Shown piece after piece: positions 23,050-33,710 of a DNA stretch of 64,000 bases. Position 1 is the stretch's first letter. Each line of letters starts with the position of its first letter. A model generated the notes under the pieces. That model had not been told where the DNA came from. It saw only the letters and a list, made by a program, of their open reading frames with translations, and made no database searches. Source of the DNA: Micropterix aruncella (lineage: Eukaryota; Arthropoda; Insecta; Lepidoptera; Micropterigidae); assembly GCA_944548615.1 (NCBI GenBank), contig OX155955.1, forward strand, positions 13,184,027-13,248,026, read 5' to 3'. Position numbers and translations under genes: made by a program.

Positions 23050-23335
23050 CCCGGTAACTCCCTAACATCCCTTGCAGGACCAAAGGCCGACTCCCCCAAT
23101 TTTCAGGTTATATTTTTTTATATGTCAAATTTCAATGCGATCATTTTACAGTAATTTTTTTTATGATCCAGTATGATTTTATGATCCAGTATGATTACAG
23201 TATGATTTTTTATGATGATTTGTGGTTTACAAGTTATGGTCGTTTGTATCAAGGTCGTCGACTCGCGTCGATTTTACGCGCGAAAATGTCGCGGGCAAAA
23301 GTGATAGCTGAATTTTTACTTCGCGAGAGGAGGGG
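23050..23335. mobile_element. 286-bp TTAA-flanked non-autonomous element, right copy only
   Basis: Starts CCCGGTAACTCCC and ends GAGAGGAGGGG between TTAA at 23046-23049 and 23336-23339. The left copy has the empty site TTCAATTTAAGGACATA (about 13980-13996), so both ends are defined by comparison. The CCC...GGG ends with a TTAA duplication fit the piggyBac superfamily. Terminal repeats are only a few bases. No coding. Confidence 0.8.
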
Positions 23336-23557
23336 TTAAGGACATATTCTCCAAACGATTTAAAGAATATGAAACAACTTAGAAGTGAAAAACTTTTCAA
23401 ATATTGTGAAATTTTAATTTCCAAAAGTATCTCTTATTATTTTAATATTACATACATAAGGATGTCAATTTTCAATTTGGTACACAGGTTTCAATACGCA
23501 ATAATTACGCACTTAAATGTTCAGATAGACTAATAGATGGCTTTATATCTCTTTTAT

Positions 23558-23980
23558 ATAATGTAAGTTTTAATTAACCGGCATCCTTCAAGGTGGTCAA
23601 GCAGTACGAGAAACTAAACATCTTTTGACAAAAAAATAAATAAAAAATAATACTTAAAAAAATGTTTCTTTTTTTGTTTTTTCTTCAATTTGGAAATTTG
23701 AAGAACTACACTGGTAAATAAAAGTTTGACAAGCGTTTGAGTGCGCTGCACCATGTACAGGTGGGTAAAATATCGCTATTAAACAATGTTAGCGATATTT
23801 TACGTACCGTTAGATAGCGCATCGTGCTCAGCGCTTTTTATACTATTTTTCAAATAAATTTTTTTTTTCAAATTTTCATTAAAAAAATATATATTCCCAC
23901 AATTTTTTATTAAAAGTTGTTTACTTGCTTGTACTGATTCATCCCCTTCAAAAGGACCGGTTAATTAAAACTCACCTGTA
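23558..23980. mobile_element. Foldback MITE family Z, right copy
   Basis: Counterpart of 14938-15358 with the same inverted ends and the same central ATATCGCTA/TAGCGATAT inversion. Confidence 0.6.
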
Positions 23981-24032
23981 TAGGTAGGTAAGTGATGTAT
24001 CAGTCCATATAAAAATGCGATAGACGTCACTA

Positions 24033-24596
24033 AGGGGCTCTATAGACGATCAAGCATGCTTTTCAAGCATCGCGTCGCGGGCTGGGAGGGGATAGTAAAC
24101 TGCAGGATATATGCAAATATATTTTTTAATATTTACCATAAATGCGTAATTTTGACAGGTTAATTAAACGTAATTGATTGATGAATGACGCGATTCCCTG
24201 GTATAAACTACAAAATTAGGCATTTTTGGTAAATATAAAAAAAAATGGAATATTGTTATTATTGTTATCGTTGTTAGGGGCTCTCTAGACGATCAAGCAT
24301 GCTTGACAAGCTTCTCGTCGCGGGCAGGGAGGGGATCGTAAACCGCAGAAAATATACAAAAAATATTTCTTTGTAATATTTACCAAAAATGCCTAATTTT
24401 GTAGTTTAATACCAGGGAGTCACGTCCTTCATCAATCAATTACGTCTAATTAACGTAACTCCCTGGTAACTACGAAATTAGGCATTTGTGGTAAATATTT
24501 TTAAAAAAATATTTGCATAATTCATGCGGTTTACGATCCCCTCCCAGCCCGCGACGCGATGCTTGACAAGCATGCTTGATCGTCTAGAGAGCCTCT
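24033..24596. mobile_element. Composite foldback element, right copy
   Basis: Counterpart of 15412-15946. The outer half here keeps an inverted core (AATTGATTGATGAATGACG then ATTCCCTGGTA, about 24170-24205) that the left copy lacks. This shows that the outer and inner halves were originally inverted copies of one another. Confidence 0.65.
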
Positions 24597-25664
24597 TGTC
24601 ATTGGTTAAATTATTTCGTTTTGTTAATTAATCGGTCCCTTATAAAAAAACATTCATTATCAATATTATTATAGATGGCCAAATAAATAGCTATTAGTTT
24701 GGCCGCCGATGCTATCAGCGCCACCTGCATTTCGCCGTTTCAGAAGGGTTGCCAAATTGTTCTATGTAGCTGAGCCATCTAATACCATTTGTAATCAGTG
24801 CTTCTATGTAGTATGATCCGGCAGTAAATTCCGCACTTTACAAATGAAACGCGTTGAAATTGAAACCGGTACACAGCGACAGTAAAGAGCCGTATCAAGT
24901 GTCGAGCGAGAGTGTGGCATCTGATGCGGGGCTTTGTTTTCCTCAAGCGGAAGTCTCCTCGAGCGCACAAAGCGAAGAAAAGAATTAAAAGCGCACATGT
25001 ATGAAGCGGATTTGTCTTTTAATAATGGCGTTTGTGCATCCTCTTTGTCATATCGCTATGAAGAGAAGAGAGGAGCACGATAAATATATACGGAACAAGT
25101 GTTTTGTTTTTGCATTATTACTTTCCCGGACCACCAACCGTAGGGAAGGAAATAGTAGATTGGACAAGGGAGCAAAATAATATTTTTACGGCGAGGGTGC
25201 TTATTTGAATCCAGAGCGAAGTGAGGGAGTCTATAGTAGAATCCTGAACGTAGCGAAGGATTCAAAAACGCGCATCAGCCAAAAATATTTTGCGCCCGAG
25301 TGATACACTCTACTTTTCACCTCCATGAGAAAATAAAAGGCGCCTCATATTTCATTGTAATATTATTATTTAATAAAACATAGAGTATGAGTATGCTCAG
25401 TTCTAATGCTTTCAGAAGTTAAATCTATACTTTCACTGTAACTTGAAGAACTCATTTTTCAAAACAAAACGATGAATTTCTTACTATCCGTGAAAATTGT
25501 CGAAAACGCGGGAGACAAAAACAATTGACGTTCGTGAGTTTTTAATTTCATTTGTTTTTTTTTTATTCAGCCGGCGGCGCGACTAGGGGACGTCGTACCA
25601 GCCAATCTTTATTCAAACAATATTTCGTTCGATTTCTTCGGCGCTGAAGACTAAGATATTCCAA

Positions 25665-25743
25665 ATTCAAAAAGTGCGCCGCAAAGATAAATTGCGGCGC
25701 ACTTATTCAAAAAGTGAGCCGCAAAGATAATTGCGGCGCACTT
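25665..25743. repeat. Two tandem hairpin units, right copy
   Basis: Unit 1 has perfectly pairing arms AAGTGCGCCGCAA and TTGCGGCGCACTT. Unit 2 has one mismatch (AAGTGAGCCGCAA). This is the less damaged version of 17023-17101. Confidence 0.7.
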
Positions 25744-25791
25744 ATAAAGTTTCTTATAGAAAACACCACTTTTGGGCGCACTTAAAGGCGA

Positions 25792-26305
25792 ACCAAGTCG
25801 GCCTTTTCGAATAGATGGGATGAAAAGTATTGTGAACGGGCTTCTGTGTGTCTGCCTGTGTGTATTCCCCACGATATCACCTAAACGCTTAATCCGAATG
25901 AGCTGAAATTCAGCATGCAGCCATCAGTTAATCATATTAAGAGTTGAAAAGTTTGTGGTTGAAATCGGTCCACCAGGGGGCGTCCTATACATACTTCAAT
26001 ATCGAAATATTGGACTTAAAGACTTGAAATTTAATACACAGATGCCTTGTTGGCCAAACTCACATTGTGTAATTTTGGTTGGTATATCTCTTATACCTGC
26101 TACAATAATAATATTTAAATTCCGGCATGCATATTAATTAAATATTAACGACTCGAGCGGCGTGGTTCGTTTCTCGGCCAAAGGTCAACAGATGGAATGG
26201 AACCCAACCGGGTTCCGAACTTTCATAAAATACATATTGAGATGAAATCAGTCCTTGGCTACATGCCGGGAAAGTCTTGTAGTGAGACAACCGATCTTTT
26301 ATTTG
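25792..26305 (-). repeat. Repeat Y, minus orientation, right copy
   Basis: Counterpart of 17150-17665, same block order. Confidence 0.65.
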
Positions 26306-26774
26306 GTCTAATCAAGTATTAACTCTGCACTACGGCATTCGATTAAAAGTGAGTACGACGAGTATGTTAGTTAACTTCGATTAACCTCTCGAAAGCCAGC
26401 CTTCAAGCGCAACAAAACTGCGGCGCAACTTTTCGGTCGATTTTATAAATAAATACAAACAATATCACTTTTTCATTAATTCTCTCTTGTTACCTAGTAA
26501 TTAATCTTGTTTAGTTGAAAGTTTAGTGCATTAAAAAAGCACTTCCTTTCACAATAAATATGAATCATAAATTCTAACCTTTCCGTTATCCCCTCCCTTT
26601 CCTTACCTTATTTTGGCAGTTTATTTATTTACTTATTTATTTATTTGTTAATATATCAAAATATGTATGTATATATATACATACATATAATATGTCCAAC
26701 TCAAAAATTTATGTACATATTTACTTTTTACTTTAGATACACACACAATGTATATTATATGCTATAATTTCAAA

Positions 26775-26932
26775 TTTAATTTTAAGCTATAATTTTGTTG
26801 CCTACTCTTCTTTTCACACCAGCATGTTGGTTGACTGGAAGATATTGTTGTAGTGTAGCAATAAGTCCGCCATTGTACCTTATTTTTATTGTGCAATAAA
26901 GAGATTTTCATTCATTCATTCATTCATTTAGT
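26775..26932 (+). repeat. LINE 3' UTR with CATT tail, right copy
   Basis: Counterpart of 18155-18320 with a shorter ATTC tail. Confidence 0.55.
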
Positions 26933-27564
26933 CATGTATATTAGATATTTATATAATATATATGGAGACCGGCCGAAACGGTTACGCGCGGATCTGTCAA
27001 ACGACGCAAAATGCCTATAGACACTGTTGGCGTTCGACGGGTTAAACGTTATTGTATTTTTTAACATAATTTTCTTTTTGGTTAATCGTCCTACCCATAC
27101 GAACGTACGTGATACGGCCGCTATATTATCGCTCGAACGCCGCGATCGAAGCCGTATCGCGTACGTTGAATTTAAAAAAAACTTTTTGAGAGAACTTTTT
27201 GAGAGTGGTATGTATGAGGATGGAATTATAATAACCAAAAGGTAGGACGGTTAATACACTTGTCGCATCTTTTTTTCTAAACATAAAATTCCCTTCGTAA
27301 GACTTCCGCGGCGACTACTTCTTCATCATTGTTAAATTGCTGGTCTCTCGGACATTTCTTCAATCTTGAAAATAGATAGAAAACATACGTCTGGCGAATA
27401 CGAAGTATGTCTAAGTATTTCAAAAACAGAGAAATTGCTATATTTTATAATATCTGCCTATTCCATATTTCCACTTTTTCCATTTTTTTCTTATTCCTAT
27501 TCCATAATTGCATCGTATACTTCCTACTCTATATATGTAGGCATTAATATCTATATTTAGATTG

Positions 27565-28165
27565 CATCGCATGAAATAAAAAGAGATTTCTTGAAGACGG
27601 CAATTTACCCTAGACATACTAAAAGAGACCACCCGACCAGCCTGAGAAATCGATAGAGGAATAGAAAGAGAAAGCTGCATATGGCCCCCCTCTATCCTTG
27701 TTTAGTCACGCATGCGCGGAACACACGTAAATGGTCCCTAATATAGCTCGCTATGCTAAAACCAAGGTCACTAATATAGCTCGTAAAATTACCAACTTGA
27801 AATAGAAATGGGCAGTCCATATTGCTCGCAGAACCGACACGAACCGGCAGACGCAGGGTGCGACGCCCCCCCCCCCCCCCCCCCCCACAAGATGGACCGA
27901 TGACATAGCCAAGGTCACAGGAAGTAGGTGGATGGAGACGGCTAAAGACCGTTCATCATGGCAATCTATGGGGGAGGCCTATGTCCAACGGTGGACGTCT
28001 ACCGGCTGATGATGATGATGATGATATGCAGCTATATCTTTCTATTCCGCTATCGCATTCACTCATAGTCCACCGTCGTAGTCCCGCGGTCTATTCTAGT
28101 ATGCTCTGCAATTTACACGTGTTCCGATTTTTGCGATAAACATTTATATTTTTCGTCGCATCAAA
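27565..28165. mobile_element. Long inverted repeat interrupted by a LINE fragment
   Basis: The left arm CGATAGAGGAATAGAAAGAG then AAAGCTGCATAT (27650-27683) is inverted on the right as ATATGCAGCTATATCTTTC then TATTCCGCTATCG (28024-28058). The similarity continues outward for about 100 bp on each side (CATACT...AGACC; GCAATTTAC; CATCGCATGAAATAAA against their inverted versions) but degenerates. The LINE fragment occupies the loop, so this looks like a foldback element that later received a LINE. Confidence 0.5.
27806..28009 (+). pseudogene. LINE RT C-terminal end with in-frame poly-C expansion
   Basis: One open frame of 67 codons ends at a TGA (28007-28009): KWAVHIARRTDTNRQTQGAT, seven Pro codons from a 21-C run (27866-27886), then TRWTDDIAKVTGSRWMETAK and DRSSWQSMGEAYVQRWTSTG. 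This W..H.AR...RWTDDI.K..G..W...A.DR..W...GEAYVQ.W ending is typical of the RTE/endonuclease-RT elements of Lepidoptera, and the trailing GAT repeats (28008-28024) are the usual tail. It is 5'-truncated. The Pro run replaces the usual basic GRP linker. Confidence 0.75.
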
Positions 28166-28169
28166 TAAA

Positions 28170-28844
28170 ATCGTAGCAAAATTTCCTATAACCACCAGTG
28201 ACATAGTTTATAATGCCTGCGCGATGATTAAGTCCCTCGGCGATTACTTGGATTAGCTCTAACTCTTCCACAGAGGAAGAAATAAAACTTCAATTAAGTG
28301 AGTCTGTCCCATTAAAGGCGGGATTGGAAGTCTGTAAAAGTATGGCTGGCACTTAAAACAATCGCGCTTTTCTTTCGACTGAACTTCATTCCGCCTCTAG
28401 GGAAGAGGGGGGGGCGATCAGCGATTAAAAATCTGTGAATAAAAGTAGCAGCAGTCGCTCGGGATGCTGGCTATTTTTTTTCTCGACCTGCGTAATCCAA
28501 CTTTTAAACTGAGACAAATGCAAAAGTAAGTAATCGTAGCAATTAACCATAATAATAATGCTGATCAAATCATAATTTTCAATGGTCTTCAAAAATTTAA
28601 GCTTAACGGTTTTTTGATTAGATGTAAACATTTTTAATTTTTAAAAGAATATATACAACAGCAAACAAGTAAATACATGAAAAGGAATAAAAACATAACT
28701 GCGGTTACAAAAAGTGAACTACTGTATTTATAATTATTTTCGAGCGTTTACAAGTTATGGTGGAATAAAGAAACGGAAAACATACATAGATGAACCCTAA
28801 ACATATTACACTACTCTTTTGTTGGGCAGTCGTGTAAAAAATAC
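28170..28844. other. AT-rich stretch, no gene seen
   Basis: No recognised gene or repeat. A short G run lies near 28405-28414. Confidence 0.45.
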
Positions 28845-28847
28845 ACT

Positions 28848-29113
28848 GGGCTCGATTTCGTTTCTTCGTGAACTAAAATCGGAAATTAGTTCGTGTGAAC
28901 GAGACAGGGCAATACGCTAGAGCGGAGTGTGAGATGACCGGTTGTCACTTTTTCGCCGCACGAAATATGCTCGAATTTATTCGGACGAGTATAAGTTCGG
29001 CAGGTACTATTTATTGACGATCGTTCGTTTCATATTCCGCTCTAAAGTATTGCTCTGTCTCGTTCGCTTGGATTAATTTTAGTTTTAGTTCACAAAGAAA
29101 CGCAATCGGGCCC
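28848..29113. mobile_element. 266-bp MITE with ~90-bp terminal inverted repeats
   Basis: The left end GGGCTCGATTTCGTTTCTTC and the inverted right end GGGCCCGATTGCGTTTCTTT stay alignable for about 90 bp, including GTGAACTAAAA, GAACGAGACAG and AGAGCGGA. ACT flanks both ends (28845-28847, 29114-29116). A 3-bp duplication with GGGCC-type ends resembles PIF/Harbinger, whose usual target is TWA, so the assignment is tentative. No coding capacity. Confidence 0.7.
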
Positions 29114-29116
29114 ACT

Positions 29117-30040
29117 GTGTGCTTAACTGGCAATATAAGTAATATTAGGGATTCTTTTTAACCATTAAGTTTGGAATGTTTGAATAAGTAAATGAGCCTC
29201 AAACTTAGCTCTATTTCTTTAAATACGCTTGAAGTTGATTTCGTGCCCTAATATACGGACAATAAAATTGGACTAAATAAGAAATATTCTGAACGCAATT
29301 TAATTTAAAAATCTTTTTCCTAAATGTACGCTGAACATTTTTATCAAAAACTCTTTTATTTTCTTAATCTAAGCGTCACAATAAGTAAGATTTTCTCATT
29401 TTTTACACTGAATAAACCATACCGTTTTTCCTTCAAAATCAGTTAAAATCAATATTACTGATTGATAGAATGAAAAAAAAAGGATAGTTATTTTTTTTAA
29501 TTATTAAAAAAACTGAAATTATGCGTAGGTAACTCAAGGCTTTAGAAACTAAAACGTTCATAAAAAAAAACCGTGTATGAAGAGAAAACGGCTTTAAAAC
29601 AGCGAATGACATTTATAGCCAAATAACTTGCCACGATAGAAAAAAATCCTTATGGCTAAATATCCTATACATAATATATAAAGGAATTGTATTATCGTCA
29701 TATTGGAGCGACAGATAAAAAAGAAGGTATACAGTTACTTTTAAAACATCGATGCGATGTGATAAGTCATGACACCAAAAGAGCGAAACTATTGAGAGGA
29801 TAACTACTGAAAACTAACAAGATCGTGTTTAATCATATATATTGCGGTAAGGTTCACAACATTGTGAAAAGAGCACGTGTAAGTAAGGGAGGCAGGGATA
29901 CGACAGGGTTAAAATTATCTGAAAAATCATATATTTTAGAAATCATACAATTAGGTGTTTGAATTGAATTGAATCAACATACGAATTTTATCTTATTTGG
30001 AATACCAAATCAATTATCCTCTTTTCAAAATCAATTATGT
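29117..30040. other. AT-rich stretch, no gene seen
   Basis: Low complexity. No repeat family recognised. Confidence 0.45.
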
Positions 30041-30054
30041 ATTTGTCTTACTGT

Positions 30055-30486
30055 CGTTTTATTATTTCTGGGATATTTTTGTGTGGGCAATCATAGAAAA
30101 GTTGAAAATTCACGGTGTTTTCAGCTACAACTTCGAGCGAACTCCCACAACAGTTAACACAAATGAGTACTATTAAAAACTGGAAACAGTGATGGTGAAA
30201 TCAGACCCGCGATTAAACATTCAAGTCTGGTCTATCGCTCTTCGCAACTGCTTCCGCACGACGACGCACGATCGCACACACTTCACAGTAAAGATGCAAA
30301 GTTGCAAGACTTGCGACTGGAGACAATAGCTTCTGCGGACTTCCACTTTTTCGGAATTTAGACACATTTTAAAAGGAAAAAAAATAACTCTGAAGAGGCA
30401 GTGAGAACGCCTTCAAAGCAATCATTCATTGATTCCTGTAAATGAGAGTCTTACAGCGGAGTCATTAACCAAATTTCATTAAAAGA
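30055..30486 (+). pseudogene. Mariner-type transposase relic (C-terminal half)
   Basis: From 30257 a single frame reads HDDARSHTLHSKDAKLQDLR, then ADFHFF, a stop, and EEAVRTPSKQSFIDSC and SYSGVINQI. This corresponds to the mariner HDNARPH (second catalytic Asp), the .DFHFF block after the third Asp, and the ...AV...F..FIDS....Y..GI..L tail. The segment between the catalytic blocks is shortened. Just upstream in another frame, TVNTNEYY and KLETVMVKSDPRL resemble the preceding mariner region. No terminal repeats were found. Old and inactive. Confidence 0.5.
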
Positions 30487-30734
30487 CAAAAATGCATATA
30501 TTATTATGCATATATTATTCCTAGTTAACTTACCATTCCTAACACATTATTATTCACCTACCATATCCTTTTTGATCTTTATAATATTATTATCACATAC
30601 CTTTTAAGATTATTTGAAATTTTATTTTTTTATAAAATTTTATCGGGGTTAACTTGATTTTATTTTTCACGGTATTCTTCAGCGTATTATTTTTTTATTT
30701 AGCATTAGGCAGTACTTAAGTATACGAATCTAAG

Positions 30735-30840
30735 CCTATCTCAGTGCGGATGTCTCGTGCGATCCAGTTAGGTTAGGTTTAATTTAATTGTAACTGATAT
30801 TATGATTTTTTGTAAAATAAAGATTTGAATTTGAATTCGA
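30735..30840 (+). repeat. LINE-like 3' end with TTGAA tail
   Basis: GTAAAATAAAGATTTGAATT followed by TGAATTCGAATT gives a polyadenylation-like signal and short-period tail like that at 7372. No coding piece upstream. Confidence 0.45.
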
Positions 30841-31317
30841 ATTATGCATTAGAAATGCAATAATATTTCGATTAATTAAATACATATTTTCGAGATAAAA
30901 TGTTTGGTCAAATATACTTTACAGAACGGTAACTTCATTGGTAAGAAACTGATATGATCCTTGTGTTAGCAAAAAAATGTCCATATAAAAACAACCCACC
31001 TAAAAACAAGTGATATAAGTATTGAAGAACCTTCTTCAGGCGCGAGTTTTCCCCCTTATTTATCACGTTCAGTCGACAGAAATAAAGAAAACCCATCCAT
31101 TACACAACTTTGGGGGAGTCGGCCAAAGGGGCGAAGTGGCCGGGAAACGGAATGGCAGGCGATGGGGACTTCGACATGAATTCAAAAATATGTAGAAGAA
31201 ATAGATGCAGCAATGTTACTACATTGACAATGTAATTTCTATTGCGTAATTTATTGGCAGTTACCGATTCCGCAGCTAACGGTTCTGTGAAGATTGGTCC
31301 ATATGAACTGTTTGTTA
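30841..31317. other. No gene recognised
   Basis: AT-rich to 31070, then mixed composition. The overlapping opposite frames at 31100-31393 and 31242-31481 extend into repeat X and show no family signature. Confidence 0.4.
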
Positions 31318-31965
31318 CCTTGGGTCGGTTCAACTCATATCCAGTAGCCTCCTCGAAGAGGGACAAAACTAAAAATAGACCCTGTGAACCCATAACTGTT
31401 GAGTCGTGGACAAGTGGGACCGGGTCCTCAAGGGAAACACCTCGGGCGGTGCTGGAAGGCTTGCGAATCGTGCGGCATTAGCCGATCGACTGGGCATTCC
31501 GGAGAAAAGCCGGGGGGGCTGGAAACGGTCCCATACGTTTCCTAAGCGGCGGGGGTGATCGTTGATCTGATGTCAGCTACCTTGAAACGATCCGTTGGCC
31601 ACCTGATCCCGTGAGTTAATGACGGTCAAAGTGCGTCACGATCCGCGATAAATTCGAACTGAATTACCGCTAACACCAGGTAGAGACCGCGCTTCAAACC
31701 AGACTCCGGATCCGTGACCAGACCAGAATCGGGACGGAGAAATCCGGCCAAATCTGGCAGTGAGGGCGTGAGGTCGTCCCGCTGTTTTCACTTCCCAGTG
31801 CCTTAGCGGTAACGCGTTGGACTCTCACGGCCTCGTCGGTGGAGCTAGACAGCGAATTATTTGTCCGCTAAGTCCACGTTCACTCCATGGGAGACAGACG
31901 ACCTGATGTCGTTAAAACCCCCTGGGCGATGGGTTCGCCCGTTGTGTTGACACCCCCAGATGCCT
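31318..31965 (+). repeat. CpG-rich repeat X, subfamily A
   Basis: Begins near TCGGTTCAACTCATATCCAG and contains AGTAGCCTCCTCGAAGAGGG, GGAAACACCTCGGGCGG, AGCGGGGGTGATCGTTGA, CCGCTAACACCAGGTAGAG, AAATCTGGCAGTGAGGGCG, CTTCCCAGTGCC and GGGTTCGCCCGTTG. These are shared in order with 39148-39781 (closest) and, more distantly, with the subfamily B copies. No open frame is conserved between copies. Confidence 0.65.
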
Positions 31966-32299
31966 TATTTATTAAATGTTTAGAAGTCGCAAATAGTTGA
32001 TATTTTAAAGTGTGACCGAACGTCCGAAAGACATATATTTTTAAAGCTTATCAACCAGGCGATGTATTAGCCGCTATAAAAAATGCCCTCCACTATGTCC
32101 TTTCGTGTAGATGTATATAAACTAAAAAGTAAGTACTTAAATATATGGAAAGATGGGACGAAAATCATAACTCCAAGATTTCTGCATGGATTTTTGAAAA
32201 ATGCAGCGGGTTGGATTTAAAGAAACGTTTGCGTTGACCCTCTTGAACAAAATAGCAGAGCTGAGGTAGACTAACCAACAGGTCTTAACTAGTTGACAG
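31966..32299. other. No gene recognised
   Basis: AT-rich spacer between two X copies. The 71-aa minus frame here has no motif. Confidence 0.45.
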
Positions 32300-33710
32300 A
32301 TTTGGTGGTGAACGGTTTGGTGGTGAACGGTTTCGTGCAGCTTCAGCCACAAAATCCATTTTGTTCTCGAATTGGCTCAACTCACGATTCAGCTCCTATT
32401 TAGAAGCATCCTGGAGTGGAAGGCTACCCCGGGTAAGACTCCCGTGTCTCAGGCCTCAGAACTGGTGGACCGGTTTCTCCCGGCGGGATTGCATTCCGGC
32501 GCCACCGGTCGGCGAAGCCAATCGGTTGTGCATTCTGACTAATTGCTGAAGGGGTCTGGATACTATGGAAATACATTGTTTCCTAAGGAGCGGGGGTGGA
32601 TGTTGACCTGTCGTCAACCACTCTTGAAATGACCATTAGGCTACCTGATCCTGACTTCAGAGCCGGGCAAAAGATGCCTTTGGTCCGCGATAGATCCAAA
32701 CCGAATCACCGCTGAACACACGGCAGATAAAGGTCGCGCAAGTCATTCACCTGATGTCATGCCACTCTTGAAATGACCTTGGGCTACTCGATCCTGTGTG
32801 GCACTACGGGCAAAGAACGCCCAGGTCCGCCATAAATTAAAACTGAATTACCTCTGTAATACAACAGATAAAGGTTGCCTAAGCGACTTCGGACCCGTAA
32901 CCAGTCGGGAGGACGGAGGTATCCTGGAGGTTAATTCCAGACAGAAATATCCTGCCGAAACTGGTAGTTAGGGGGTGAGGCTGCTCGTTGCTTACCTTTC
33001 CCGGTGCCTCGTTGTAAGGCGTTGGTCTCTAATGGGTTGCTGGTGAACTAGACAGTAGATTGTCTTGTCCCAAAGTCTTCTACGCTTATCTCACGGCTGA
33101 AAGAACGATCTATATCGTTATTTATTTATTTCATAAGCAAATCAACATAACAGTTTATATCAAACCGTTGATATGCAATATACAAATAAATATAAAAAAT
33201 AATAGAATTTTTACAAGTACATACACAACATGTTTAAATAAGCAAATACAGGCATTAACAATTAAAAAAACTTACAAACTTACAGTACATAAAGAGTGAA
33301 AACAGTTTATATTATTCTGACATAAACAAGTAGCGCAATGCCCACACCTTGAAGAGATGCGGGCTCGCTGTAAAAATATCAAAGTCTGACGCTGTCGAAC
33401 ATAGCGCATTTATGTGCCGCAAAGCTCGGGTAAGCAGACTCGATCGACTTAGGTTGGTGCGCGAGGACGGCTCCGCAAATAGATTATGAGTGCGAACACG
33501 ATTATAATTGTCCGGAACAAAGAAACAAACCTTCGCTAGCATGCTAGGATTATCAACTCTTCCCCGGATCAGCTTGAAAACGTAGGCCATGGCGAGCATT
33601 TCTCTACGCAATTTAAGAGTTATATCCCACCATGCCTAGTAGAAAACTAGTAGGGTATAATACCAGCCTGGGGTGAAGGGTTCGCCCGTTGTAGTCGACA
33701 CCGCCATCCT
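32300..33710 (+). repeat. Repeat X, subfamily B, with internal duplication and a nested LINE
   Basis: Starts with GGTGGTGAACGGTTTGGTGG (a short unit repeated twice), then the B blocks GGCTCAACTCACGATTCAGC, AGCGGGGGTGGATGTTGACC, GGAGGTTAATTCCAGACAG and CCAAAGTCTTCTACGCT. The segment from TCAACCACTCTTGAAATGAC is repeated about 150 bp later (TCATGCCACTCTTGAAATGA), so part of the repeat is tandemly duplicated (about 32600-32900). X stops near 33115 and resumes at about 33660 with GGGTTCGCCCGTTGTAGTCG, the gap being filled by a LINE. Confidence 0.65.
33116..33658 (-). mobile_element. 5'-truncated non-LTR retrotransposon inside repeat X
   Basis: The minus-strand frame 33312-33611 encodes REMLAMAYVFKLIRGRVDNP, VCFFVPDNYNRVRTHNLF and LTRALRHINALCSTASDFDI ending in FTASPHLFKVWALRYL, the usual C-terminal region of Jockey/CR1-like RTs. 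The left edge (TTATTTATTTATTTC) is the reverse complement of an AAAT-type tail. Truncation of the 5' end near 33658 and the resumption of X sequence on both sides show it inserted into an existing X copy. No catalytic RT motif remains. Confidence 0.7.

Larger units (their letters stand above)
19013..27429 (+). repeat. Long direct repeat, right copy (probable allele 2)
   Basis: Counterpart of 9959-18812 with scattered substitutions and small indels, for example an extra CCTA near 21290, a few extra bases near 20076 and about 29 extra bases near 24165. It has its own 286-bp TTAA insertion at 23050. It starts abruptly after the N run, and beyond 27429 the sequence continues into DNA with no counterpart on the left. 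Confidence 0.9.

Noticed and set aside
31100..31481. Opposing frames of 79-97 aa
   Set aside because: They run into repeat X and are not preserved in other X copies.
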